Assembly: GCA_963764305.1 (NCBI GenBank)
Contig: CAVXSD010000006.1
Coordinates: forward strand, 744,001-808,000
Reading direction: 5' to 3'
Source of the DNA: Bog-473 sp963764305
GTDB lineage: Bacteria; Actinomycetota; Acidimicrobiia; Acidimicrobiales; RAAP-2
Length of the DNA stretch: 64,000 nt
Part shown: in pieces, positions 27,189-35,483 of the stretch
Layout of the letters: each line of letters starts with the position of its first letter
Position numbering within the stretch: position 1 is the first letter of the stretch
The notes under the pieces: model-generated
Database searches by the model: none
The model's input: only the letters and a program-made list of their open reading frames with translations
Told to the model about the DNA's origin: nothing
Program-made: the position numbers and the translations under genes

Positions 27189-28016
27189 ATGACCAGTCCC
27201 ACACCTGAGCCCGGGCGGGCCGAGCGGTTCCGTGCGCTGCACGTCCCCGGCACGCCACTCCTGATGCCCAACGCCTGGGACATCGGATCGGCCGTCCTGT
27301 TCGCCTCGATCGGATTCGAGGCGATCGCAACGACGAGCGGCGGCTTCGCCGCCACCAAGGGCCGCGCCGACGGGCGCATGACCAGGGAGGAGGTGCTGGC
27401 CCACTCTGCCGAGCTGGCCGGCGCGGTCGACATCCCGGTCTCGGCCGACCTCGAGAACTGCTTCGCCCACGATCCCGACGGCGTCGCGGCCACCATCACC
27501 GCGGCCGTCGCCACGGGACTGGCCGGCGGGTCGGTCGAGGACTACACCAGGGACCCCGCCGACCCGATCTACGACCTGGCCCGGGCGGCCGAGCGGGTGC
27601 GGGCCGCCGCTGAAGCGGCCCATGCCGGTCCGGTGCCCTTCGTCCTGACGGCCCGGGCGGAGAACTACCTGCACGGCCGGCCCGACCTGGGCGACACGAT
27701 CGCCCGCCTGCAGGCGTTCCAGGAGGCCGGGGCCGACGTCCTCTTCGCTCCCCGCGTGGTCGACCCGGCCGACCTGCGCGAGGTGCTCACCGCGGTCGAC
27801 CGGCCGGTCAGCGTGCTCGTCGTCCCGGGCGCGCCCACGGTCGGCGAGCTGGCCGAGCTCGGGGTGAGCCGCGTCTCGGTAGGGGGCGCCATCGCGGTGG
27901 CGGCCTACGGCGCCGCCATCAACGCCGTCGTCGAGCTACGTGACCAGGGTACGACGGGCTACTGGGATCTGGCCGCCGCGGCGCGTCCGGTGATGAACGC
28001 CGCCTTCATTCACTGA
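27189..28016 (+). CDS. Isocitrate lyase/PEP mutase superfamily protein
   Basis: The 275-residue TIM-barrel protein has LLMPNAWDIGSAVLFASIGFEAIATTS, the metal-binding SADLEN motif and GGSVEDYT. It lacks the KKCGH catalytic loop of true isocitrate or methylisocitrate lyases, as do PEP-mutase-like oxaloacetate decarboxylases and hydrolases. A TACGGT box ends 6 nt before the ATG and no ribosome-binding site is visible, so it is probably leaderless. It converges with the RidA gene, overlapping by 11 bp. Confidence 0.85.
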   Translation: MTSPTPEPGRAERFRALHVPGTPLLMPNAWDIGSAVLFASIGFEAIATTSGGFAATKGRADGRMTREEVLAHSAELAGAVDIPVSADLENCFAHDPDGVAATITAAVATGLAGGSVEDYTRDPADPIYDLARAAERVRAAAEAAHAGPVPFVLTARAENYLHGRPDLGDTIARLQAFQEAGADVLFAPRVVDPADLREVLTAVDRPVSVLVVPGAPTVGELAELGVSRVSVGGAIAVAAYGAAINAVVELRDQGTTGYWDLAAAARPVMNAAFIH

Positions 28017-28476
28017 CGGCAACCGTCACCTCGATTTCCACCGCCCCGTTCCGCGGGAGGGCGGCGACCCCGATGGCCGAGCGGGTGTGGCGACCCGCGT
28101 CGCCGAAGACGTCGGCCAGCACCTTGCTCGCCCCGTCCACCACCGCCGGCTGCTGGTGGAAGTCCGGCGCCGACGACACGAAGCCCGTCACCGTCAGGAC
28201 GCGTTCGACGCGGTCGAGGGAACCGAGTGCGTCCTCGAGCACGGCGAGGGCGTTCAGCGCGCAGACGGCGGCAGCCTCGGTGCCCTGCTCCACCGTCACG
28301 GTGTCGCCCAGTCGCCCGAGGCAGGTCAGCTCCCCGGCGATGCGGGGCAGTTGCCCCGATGTGCGCGCCACGCCGTCGTGCACCACCACGGCGTCGAGCG
28401 GGTCGTGGGGTGGGTGCGGCCCGTGCAGTGTGAGACCCAGCTCAACGAGCCGGGCGCGGATGGTGCCCTCGCTCAC
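28006..28476 (-). CDS. RidA/YjgF-family protein
   Basis: The 156-residue protein starts at GTG 28476 (VSEGTIRARLVELG), 5 bp after the aldolase stop. Family features are VVHDGVARTSGQLPR, ALNALAVLEDALGSLDRV and the C-terminal ARSAIGVAALPRNGAVEIEV, with the conserved Arg-Ser-Ala-Ile-Gly. The second conserved Arg is usual for imine/enamine deaminases, but this longer form belongs to a group of unassigned function. It is coupled to the class II aldolase. Confidence 0.87.
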   Translation of the reverse strand: MSEGTIRARLVELGLTLHGPHPPHDPLDAVVVHDGVARTSGQLPRIAGELTCLGRLGDTVTVEQGTEAAAVCALNALAVLEDALGSLDRVERVLTVTGFVSSAPDFHQQPAVVDGASKVLADVFGDAGRHTRSAIGVAALPRNGAVEIEVTVAVSE

Positions 28477-28481
28477 CGCGC

Positions 28482-29120
28482 CTACCGCATGTAGGGCCAG
28501 TAGCTGGCGAAGGTGGCGTTGACCTTCTCCGGCAACGGGAAGATGCCGCCCAGCTGCTTGGCTCCCCAGATGATCTTGGCGGACCGCTCGACCAGCGCAG
28601 TGTTGTGCATCGCCTTCTCCATCGTCGTGCCGATCGCCACCATCCCGTGGTTGGCGATGAGCGCCGCGCTGCGGTTCTCCAGAGCCTTGACCACCTGCTC
28701 GGCCAGATCGGGCGAGCCGCTCGCTGCGTATTCCGAACAGCGGATGTCCCCCCCGAGGTAGACGGTGAACTCGTCGATGCAGCTCGGGATGTCCTGGTGG
28801 GCGACGGCGAACATGGTGGCGTGCACCGCGTGCGAGTGGATGCACACCGCGAAGTCCTCATAGGCCGCCTGCACCGCGATGTGGAGGTACTTCTCCGAAG
28901 TGGGGCCACGCTCGCCCGAGACGACATCCCCGGCGGGATTCACGATCACGATGTCGTCCACCGCCATGAGCCGGTAGTCGAGCGAGGAGGGGGTGACGGC
29001 GATGTTGCCGTCCTCCATGCGCGCCGAGATGTTGCCCGAGGTCCCCTCGACCAACCCCTTCTCGAGCAGCTCCTTGGCCGCGGCGACGATCTGCTCTGGT
29101 GCGTTCTCGATGAAGGCCAT
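28482..29120 (-). CDS. Class II aldolase/adducin-family protein
   Basis: The 212-residue protein starts at ATG 29120, after GAGGAGA. It has GTSGNISAR, the zinc ligands in CIHSHAVHATMF and a third His in NHGMVAIG. Together they are the fuculose-aldolase-type metal site. The early Glu (LVEGTSGN) and Glu in SEKYLH match the active site. Likely reactions are retro-aldol cleavage or decarboxylation of a sugar phosphate or hydroxyacid. It is divergent from the SDR at 29246, with the operator between them. Confidence 0.88.
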   Translation of the reverse strand: MAFIENAPEQIVAAAKELLEKGLVEGTSGNISARMEDGNIAVTPSSLDYRLMAVDDIVIVNPAGDVVSGERGPTSEKYLHIAVQAAYEDFAVCIHSHAVHATMFAVAHQDIPSCIDEFTVYLGGDIRCSEYAASGSPDLAEQVVKALENRSAALIANHGMVAIGTTMEKAMHNTALVERSAKIIWGAKQLGGIFPLPEKVNATFASYWPYMR

Positions 29121-29201
29121 GGCCCGGGTCTCCTCACGGCTGAGCGGACGAAACGTCCTCGCCCGACGGTCGCTGTGATCGTACAACGCCGGCGGCAATG
29201 C

Positions 29202-29217
29202 CTGACACGGATGTCAG
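29202..29217. promoter_or_regulatory. Dyad operator CTGAC-ACGGAT-GTCAG (site 6)
   Basis: With flanks the arms extend to CCTGACA/TGTCAGG. The dyad ends 28 bp upstream of the SDR ATG at 29246 and 16 bp before a TACTCT box (29234-29239), so it covers the -35 region of a leaderless promoter. Confidence 0.7.
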
Positions 29218-29245
29218 GGAAGGGGCGCCCGGGTACTCTCTGGCC

Positions 29246-30136
29246 ATGGGACTTCTTGACGGTCGAGCGGCGGTGGTGACGGGCGCGGGACGGGGCATCG
29301 GGCGGGACATCGCCCTCTGCCTGGCCGCGGAGGGCGCCAAGGTCGTGGTCAACGACGTGGGCGTGACCCTCGGGGGTGCGGGCACCGAGGAGGACCCCGC
29401 CGCCCAGGTCTGCAAGGAGATCGAGGCGGCGGGCGGCAGCGCCGTCCCCAATTACGACTCGGTGAGCGACTTCGAGGGCGCCGGCAGGATCATCGGGACG
29501 GCGCTGGACAGCTTCGGGTCCGTCGACATCGTCGTGAACAACGCCGGGATCGTGCGCGACCGGACCGTCGTCAAGATGGACGAGGCCGATTACGACGCGG
29601 TCATCGCGGTGCACCAGAAGGGCACCTTCAACACGGTCCGGCACGCGGCGCCGCTCATGAAGGACGCCGGCTACGGGCGCATCGTCAACATCACCTCCTC
29701 GGCGGGGCTGCGGGGCAACTTCGGGCAGACGAATTACGGCGCCGCCAAGGCCGCCATCATGGGCATGACCTTCGTCTGGGCCCTCGAGCTCGGCAAGTAC
29801 GGCATCACGGTCAATGCGGTCGCCCCGGCCGGCTTCACCCGCATGACCGAGGGCCTCTACGCCGGAGCAGAGCCGCCGGCCGATCAGGATCCCGCACTCA
29901 ATGCGCCGCTGATCGCCTTCCTGGCCTCCGAAGACGCCTCCTACGTGAACGGGCAGGTCCTCGGTCGCACCGGATTCGCCTACACCCTCTTCCAGACTCC
30001 GCGGCAGATCGCCTCCATGTGGCGTGAGGGCGGCTGGAGCCCCCAGGAGGTGGCCGACCACTTCCACGAGGTCCTGGGCCAGCACCTCCAGCCCGTGGGC
30101 ATGGGCGAGCATCCACTCCTGGGCAAGAAGGACTAG
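29246..30136 (+). CDS. Short-chain dehydrogenase, 3-hydroxyacyl-CoA dehydrogenase-like
   Basis: The 296-residue protein starts MGLLDGRAAVVTGAGRGIGRD. It carries the same inserted strand-2 loop as the SDR at 673-1602 (NDVGVTLGGAGTEEDPAAQV), NNAG, TSSAGLRG and NYGAAK. The two are clear paralogues with the same type of operator in front. Residues 245-296 form the extra C-terminal part. It begins a likely unit with the aldehyde dehydrogenase 73 bp downstream. NAD-dependent oxidation of a 3-hydroxyacyl-CoA is the best guess. Confidence 0.9.
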   Translation: MGLLDGRAAVVTGAGRGIGRDIALCLAAEGAKVVVNDVGVTLGGAGTEEDPAAQVCKEIEAAGGSAVPNYDSVSDFEGAGRIIGTALDSFGSVDIVVNNAGIVRDRTVVKMDEADYDAVIAVHQKGTFNTVRHAAPLMKDAGYGRIVNITSSAGLRGNFGQTNYGAAKAAIMGMTFVWALELGKYGITVNAVAPAGFTRMTEGLYAGAEPPADQDPALNAPLIAFLASEDASYVNGQVLGRTGFAYTLFQTPRQIASMWREGGWSPQEVADHFHEVLGQHLQPVGMGEHPLLGKKD

Positions 30137-30209
30137 AGCGCCCCGGGCGGTTGCCTCCCGACCTGGATAGGGTGGGAGCAGCTGAAGTCAGACCATCGAG
30201 GAGGGCACC

Positions 30210-31628
30210 ATGCTCGTGCGCGACAAGATCTACATCAACGGGGCCTGGGTCCCCTCGACCGGCAAGGGCGCGTTGGAAGTCATCGACTCGGCCACCGAGG
30301 AGGTCTTCGCGACGATCCCCGAGGGGACGCCCGAGGACGTCGACAAGGCCGTGCAGGCCGCGGCGGCCGCCTTCCCCGGCTGGGCCGCCACCTCCCTCGA
30401 GGAGCGCGGCAAGCTACTCACGCGCATCGGCGAGGCCCTGGGCGCCCGCACCGACGAGATCGCACAGGTCATCTCGCACGAAGTCGGCATGCCCATGACC
30501 CTCTCGGGGTCCATCCAGGTCGGCCTGCCGGCCGGCGCCTTCGCCGACGCCGCCAACGCCGCCGAGGCCTTCCAGTGGGAAGAGGAGCTCGGCAACTCGC
30601 TCGTCGTGCACGAGCCCATCGGGGTCGTGGGCGCCATCACGCCGTGGAACTTCCCCCTGTACCAGGTCGTGCTCAAGGTGGCTCCCGCGCTGGCCGCGGG
30701 CTGCACCGTCGTCCTCAAGCCCAGCGAGGTGGCGCCGATCAACGCCTTCATCCTGGCCGACATCATCGACGAGGTCGGCCTACCGGCCGGCGTGTTCAAT
30801 TTGGTAAGTGGTGTCGGGCCGGTGGTAGGCGAGGCCATCGCGGCGCACCCCAAGGTCGACATGGTGTCCTTCACCGGCTCCACCCGGGCCGGACGGCGGG
30901 TCATGGAGCTCGCCGCCGAGGGCATCAAGCGGGTCGCGCTCGAGCTGGGCGGCAAGTCGGCCAACATCCTGCTCGACGACGCCGACCTGGCGGCGGCCGT
31001 GCCGGCCGGGGTGTTCGCCTGCTACATGAACTCGGGCCAGACCTGCTCGGCCCTCACCCGGATGCTCGTCCCCCGGGACAAGCTGTCCGAGGTGGAAGAG
31101 CTGGCGGCGGGCGCCGCCGCCGGCTTCGCCCCCGGCGACCCCTTCGAGCCCGGCAAGCTGCTCGGGCCGCTCGTGTCCTCGGTACAGAGGGAGCGGGTGC
31201 GGGGCTACATCAACAAGGGAATCGAGGAGGGGGCCAAGCTGGTCGTCGGCGGAGCGGCCGCACCCGAAGGACTGGAGAAGGGCTTCTTCGTCCAGCCCAC
31301 GGTCTTCTCCGAAGTCACCCCGGACATGACCATCGCCCGGGAGGAGATCTTCGGTCCCGTCCTCTCCATTATCCCCTACGACACCGAGGAAGAGGCGATC
31401 GAGATCGCCAACGGCACCCCCTACGGCCTGTCCGGCGGGGTGTGGAGCAGCGACCCGGACCGGGCCGAGAAGGTGGCGCGGCAGATGCGGACCGGTCAGG
31501 TCGACATCAACGGTGGGGCCTTCAACCCGGGCGCGCCCTTCGGCGGCTACAAGCAGTCGGGTAACGGCCGTGAGCGCGGCAAGTACGGGTTCGAGGAGTA
31601 CATCGAGACCAAGGCGATGCAGCGCTAG
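30210..31628 (+). CDS. NAD(P)-dependent aldehyde dehydrogenase
   Basis: The 472-residue protein has the family's features in order: ITPWNFPLYQ near residue 145, GCTVVLKPSE, FTGSTRAGRR, catalytic Glu in LELGGKSANI, nucleophile Cys in NSGQTCSALTR near residue 278, EEIFGPVLS, and GAPFGGYKQSGNGRERG. GAGGAGGGCACC gives a good ribosome-binding site. A TAGGGT box lies 36 bp upstream. It would oxidise an aldehyde to an acid or acyl intermediate. Specificity is unknown. Confidence 0.93.
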   Translation: MLVRDKIYINGAWVPSTGKGALEVIDSATEEVFATIPEGTPEDVDKAVQAAAAAFPGWAATSLEERGKLLTRIGEALGARTDEIAQVISHEVGMPMTLSGSIQVGLPAGAFADAANAAEAFQWEEELGNSLVVHEPIGVVGAITPWNFPLYQVVLKVAPALAAGCTVVLKPSEVAPINAFILADIIDEVGLPAGVFNLVSGVGPVVGEAIAAHPKVDMVSFTGSTRAGRRVMELAAEGIKRVALELGGKSANILLDDADLAAAVPAGVFACYMNSGQTCSALTRMLVPRDKLSEVEELAAGAAAGFAPGDPFEPGKLLGPLVSSVQRERVRGYINKGIEEGAKLVVGGAAAPEGLEKGFFVQPTVFSEVTPDMTIAREEIFGPVLSIIPYDTEEEAIEIANGTPYGLSGGVWSSDPDRAEKVARQMRTGQVDINGGAFNPGAPFGGYKQSGNGRERGKYGFEEYIETKAMQR

Positions 31629-31704
31629 GGTCGGACACCTCCATCACGAAGATCGCCTGAACCTCCTGCTCGCGTCGCCCTACGATCACGAACATGGAGG
31701 GCAC

Positions 31705-32536
31705 ATGAGCACGGCGCGGAACGGTGGCGTCGAGATCTACTACGAGGAGTTCGGCGACCCGAACGCGCCGACACTCCTGCTGGTCAACGGCCTCGGCTCC
31801 CAGTGCCTGAACTACGCCGTGGAGTGGTGCCAGCTCTTCTGCGACGAGGGCTTCCATGTCGTGCGGTTCGACAACCGCGACGTCGGCCTCTCCACGAAAC
31901 CCGAGGGCACCGACTACACGCTCGTCGACATGGCCGATGACGCCATCGCCGTGCTCGATGCCGTCGGCGCCGCCAAGGCCCACGTGATGGGCTGCTCCAT
32001 GGGAGGGATGATCGTCCAGCGGCTCGCCATCGACCGCGCGGACCGCCTGCTCTCCATGACCTCGGTGATGTCCCGCACCGGTGAGACCGGCTACGGCGAC
32101 AGCTCACCCGAGGCCCTGGAGTTCCTGCTCGCCCCGCCCGCTCCGTCGCGCGCTGGCCTACATCGACCGTCAGGTGGCCGCCCTCCACGTCTACGGGTCG
32201 AAGGCCGAATGGCTGGACGACGACGCCATCCGCACCCGGGCCGCCGCGGCATACGACCGCTGCTTCTACCCGGCAGGGACCGGGCGGCAGATGAAAGCCG
32301 TCGCGGCCGACGGTTCCCGGTCCGCGCAGCTCGCCGGGTTGGACCTACCCGTGCTCGTGATCCACGGCAGTCGGGACACCCTCATCGACCCGAGCGGCGG
32401 ACGTCGTACGGCTGAGGTCATTCCCGGCGCCCGCTACCTCGAGATCGACGGGATGGGTCACGACTACCCGCCACCGGTCTGGAAGGAGTGGGTCACCGCC
32501 TGGTCGGAGTTCGCGCACGCCTCCGTCCGCACCTGA
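31705..32536 (+). pseudogene. Alpha/beta-hydrolase, split by one frameshift near 32140
   Basis: The frame from ATG 31705 (after GGAGGG) contains LLLVNGLGSQCLNY, FDNRDVGLST and the nucleophile elbow GCSMGGM. A second frame to 32536 contributes LAYIDRQVAALHVYG, the catalytic Asp in HGSRDTLID and His in GMGHDYPP. The Ser and the Asp/His of the triad lie in different frames, so the gene works only if the indel near the GC-rich run at 32130-32145 is an error. A TACGAT box sits 24 bp upstream. It would be a hydrolase or esterase of about 277 residues. Confidence 0.78.
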
Positions 32537-32549
32537 GGGTCGGCGCGAC

Positions 32550-33527
32550 TCAGGTAGGGAGGGGCTGGTCTGCACTCCCGTCGGCCTCGACCCTCCGGTG
32601 CTTCCACAGTGAGGCATTGGCGGCGATCGCGGCCGTGAGGAGGCGACCGGCGAAGTACGTCCAGAGCAGGAGAGCCAGCGCGATCCCGATCGCGCCGTAG
32701 AGGGCCGACTTGCGCGAGACGACGTGGACGACGTAGGTGATGGTGAGCAGGTGCAGCACCCCCACCCCGACCGCGACGATGAGGGCCCCTGGCAGGAGCG
32801 CCGTCCATTCGCACTCCTCTCGCGGCAGCCACCACGAGACCAGATACCAGGCGGCGCCGGCGACGACGACGGTCAGGAGCAGGGCCAGCACGCGGAACCC
32901 GAACGACTGCGAGCCCAGCCAAGCGGCGAGGTCGGCGACACCGAAGAGCACGGTGACGAAGCCGACGAGGATCAGCGGGGCCCAGGGCGTGGGCTTCCGG
33001 GAGGTTTCCACTCTCCAGATCAGGCGGTGGACGATCCACAGGACCCGGACGAAACTGCGCGCCGTCAGGGCCAGGGCGAACCCGCCCACCACCAACGCGA
33101 CCAGGCGGTTCCACAGGGACAGGGTGCTCGTGCTGGCCACCGCACTGGCGAGCAGCCCGCCGATGCCCGCCGAGCGCGTGGCGTCACCGGGGTCCTGCCC
33201 AGCCGCCGTCGACGACAGCCCGAAGCCGGTGACCATGACGAAGGCGTAGGGCACCAGGAACATGAAGAGGCGGAACGCCACCGCCGCCGCCAGCACGCCA
33301 CCCCCCGTCTGGGCGTCGCGCTCCACCGCATCGAAGGCCGTGTCGATCGAGGCCGAGTCGGCGCGCCGGGCTTCGATCCCCGCCCGGGTTCGCTCCGCCC
33401 GTTCACGCAGGTGCTGCAGGCGGTCCTTGACGGAGTCCGGAGCCGGCGGGGTGACGTCAGGCCCCGTCGGTTCCGCCTGCGCTGCGGGATCAGCCCGGGC
33501 GTCCCCCGAGTCGTCACCTGCGGCCAT
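32550..33527 (-). CDS. YihY/BrkB-family membrane protein
   Basis: The 325-residue protein has a long hydrophilic N-terminus (about 75 residues, Pro/Ala-rich) and six hydrophobic segments from GGVLAAAVAFRLFMFLVPYAFV to YGAIGIALALLLWTYFAGRLLT. The pattern of FRLF-F-P helices and the KSALYGAIGIALALLLW motif near the C-terminus match YihY/UPF0761. The family is an inner-membrane protein of uncertain function, formerly annotated as ribonuclease BN. It converges with the hydrolase gene, with a gap of 13 bp. Confidence 0.9.
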   Translation of the reverse strand: MAAGDDSGDARADPAAQAEPTGPDVTPPAPDSVKDRLQHLRERAERTRAGIEARRADSASIDTAFDAVERDAQTGGGVLAAAVAFRLFMFLVPYAFVMVTGFGLSSTAAGQDPGDATRSAGIGGLLASAVASTSTLSLWNRLVALVVGGFALALTARSFVRVLWIVHRLIWRVETSRKPTPWAPLILVGFVTVLFGVADLAAWLGSQSFGFRVLALLLTVVVAGAAWYLVSWWLPREECEWTALLPGALIVAVGVGVLHLLTITYVVHVVSRKSALYGAIGIALALLLWTYFAGRLLTAAIAANASLWKHRRVEADGSADQPLPT

Positions 33528-33730
33528 GCCGCATTCTTCCTCACCTGCCGAATTGATTCGCCGGAACCCACACCGCCGGTTCCCATGGTCCTGATCAGCC
33601 GCTCTGCGTCTGGGCGACGAGGCACGTCACGTCGTTGTCCTGGGCGTAAGCTGGACCTGCACGCCCATTGAAAGAGCCCCGACGAATCCTCCCGGCTCCG
33701 CGCTGTAGGGGCGGGCACAAAGGAGGACCA

Positions 33731-33958
33731 ATGACCTCATCCGAGTGTTTGCATGTTGCCACACAGCTCGACGAGGACCATGCGCCCGAAACGAACGGTC
33801 GGATACCGGTCTGCCGACGGTGCGGTGCGCGTACCGACGGACCCACGGGGATGCACCACGTCCTCCAGGAGGGCCGTGTCGGCCGGTCGAGCGACTGGCT
33901 CGTCGCCCAGTCACGACTTCGGGACATTGCCCACGCGCAGATGCTCCGAGGGAAGTGA
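33731..33958 (+). CDS. Small protein with Cys/His motif, unknown
   Basis: The 75-residue protein starts at ATG 33731, immediately preceded by the near-perfect Shine-Dalgarno AAAGGAGGACCA. It has a VCRRCGAR Cys pair and a Cys-His before it (SECLHVATQ), which could form a zinc-binding unit, and a basic C-terminus. No family is recognised. The strong ribosome-binding site makes it likely to be real. It stands alone between convergent neighbours. Confidence 0.55.
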   Translation: MTSSECLHVATQLDEDHAPETNGRIPVCRRCGARTDGPTGMHHVLQEGRVGRSSDWLVAQSRLRDIAHAQMLRGK

Positions 33959-34064
33959 CGCACGCAGCTGCAGTGAGTCCGACAATCGAAACGAGGGGGG
34001 TGTCCGGCGAGAGCCTGCGGGATGGGTGAAGTCCTTCCGCGCCGAGCCGCCGGCGCTGGAGCTC

Positions 34065-34111
34065 CGGCGCCTCGGCGGCTCGGCGCCTCGGCGGCTCGGC
34101 GCCTCGGCGCC
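34065..34111 (+). repeat. 16-bp tandem repeat, 2.9 units
   Basis: The unit CGGCGCCTCGGCGGCT occurs three times (the last truncated) just upstream of the GH99-like gene. It is very GC-rich and could form hairpins. It lies within 45 bp of the leaderless start at 34155 but outside the promoter box. Confidence 0.8.
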
Positions 34112-34154
34112 GTGGGCCGCAAAGGTCGATGGGTTGAAGACTTAGGATCCCGCC

Positions 34155-35483
34155 GTGCGGACCACTCCGGGGCGACTGGCCAGTGCTGCCCTGGGGGGCG
34201 TGCTGGCCCTGGCACTCCTCGTGGTGGCGAGTGGCGGGCAATCGGCTGCAGGGCTGACGCCGACGAACACCATTCGTCCGCTGGTCGGCGCCTACTACTA
34301 CCTCTGGAATCCGGAGAACTTCGCCGGCGGGACGCTGAGGGCCCATCTGGTGCCGGCGCAACTGCCGGCCGGCACTCTCGTGAACTCGCAGAGCCCGCGG
34401 ACGGCGGCGCGGGACATCACCAACGCTCGCCGGTCCGGGATCAACTTCTTCGCAATGGACTGGTGGCCTTACGACACCGGCTACTCACCGAGGAGCTCCG
34501 AGCAGGAGCGCGCCATGAAATCCTTTCTCGCCGCGCCGAACATCTCCCAGATGCGCTTCGCCATGTTCTACGAGACATGGAACGTCGGTTTCGACCCCGG
34601 CCGGGAATCCACGCCCGTCACGTTCCAGATGGAGCTCCACTTCGACGTGGACATGGTCTCCTTCGCGAAGCAGTTCTTCCACGACCGCTCATACCTGCGC
34701 ATCAACGGCCGGCCCGTCGTCTTCTTGTACCTGACCCGGACCCTGACGGGCGACGTCGCCGGCATGATCCAAGGAGCGCGAACCGTATTGGAGGCACGTG
34801 GCTTCAACCCGTTCTTCATCGGGGACGAGGTGTACTGGCGGGTCACGCCGGAGAACCCCAATCCCGCGGGCCCGATCCTCACGACCACTCCGCAAGTCAC
34901 CCGCATCGATCAATTCGATGCGGTGACGTCCTACATCCTGTACTACGGAGATCCCAATCGGCTGCTCGGTCCGACCAACGATTTCACGGGGTATCCAGGT
35001 ACCACGGACATCATCGCCGACGAGCGGCACCTTCTCAGTGCGTACAGCGCGGCGACAAACGGTCGCGTGCCGGTCATCCCCGACATCTCGTCAGCCTTCA
35101 ACGATCGTGGTTTCCGCCTTCCCACGAACCATCCGGCCCAACCCCGCCAATGGCTGCCTGGTGAAGGTCCGGCGTCGACACTCGACAACCTCTTCAGATG
35201 CGTCGCGCTGCCCGAGGTCGATCCGACCCTCCCGATGGTGATGGTGACCTCCTGGAACGACTGGAACGAGGACACCGGTATCGAACCCATCCCGGGCACC
35301 CCGACTGATGTCGACGACAGCGCTTCGGAACACGCCTACACGCAGGGCTATTTCTACGGTGGCGAAGGGCGGAAGGCGTTGCAGGCCCTTCGAGCGGACG
35401 TGACACTCCTCGATGACCGGTTCGCAGGCGGGCATGCCGGTACCGGCCCGAACACGAAGTCGGGCACGGCCGGCTCATGTTGA
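34155..35483 (+). CDS. Exported GH99/GH71-like glycan hydrolase-type protein
   Basis: The 442-residue protein opens with a signal peptide (MRTTPGRLASAALGGVLALA ... SAAG), then VGAYYYLWN, NFFAMDWWPYD, FAMFYETW, the LRINGRPVVFLY strand and, near residue 365, SWNDWNEDTGIEP. The last motif resembles the WNEWNE/GTYIEP signature of GH99-like and WbsX-type proteins, where Asp and Glu act on a mannose- or rhamnose-type glycan. The GTG start follows TAGGAT by 6 nt (leaderless). Cell-wall glycan is the likely target, as a GT-C transferase lies just downstream. Confidence 0.78.
   Translation: MRTTPGRLASAALGGVLALALLVVASGGQSAAGLTPTNTIRPLVGAYYYLWNPENFAGGTLRAHLVPAQLPAGTLVNSQSPRTAARDITNARRSGINFFAMDWWPYDTGYSPRSSEQERAMKSFLAAPNISQMRFAMFYETWNVGFDPGRESTPVTFQMELHFDVDMVSFAKQFFHDRSYLRINGRPVVFLYLTRTLTGDVAGMIQGARTVLEARGFNPFFIGDEVYWRVTPENPNPAGPILTTTPQVTRIDQFDAVTSYILYYGDPNRLLGPTNDFTGYPGTTDIIADERHLLSAYSAATNGRVPVIPDISSAFNDRGFRLPTNHPAQPRQWLPGEGPASTLDNLFRCVALPEVDPTLPMVMVTSWNDWNEDTGIEPIPGTPTDVDDSASEHAYTQGYFYGGEGRKALQALRADVTLLDDRFAGGHAGTGPNTKSGTAGSC

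Noticed and set aside
28014..28031. TGACGG-CAA-CCGTCA dyad at the 3' junction of two genes
   Set aside because: Spacing differs (odd 3-nt centre) and it lies at a convergent end, so it is more likely a small hairpin than a member of the operator set.
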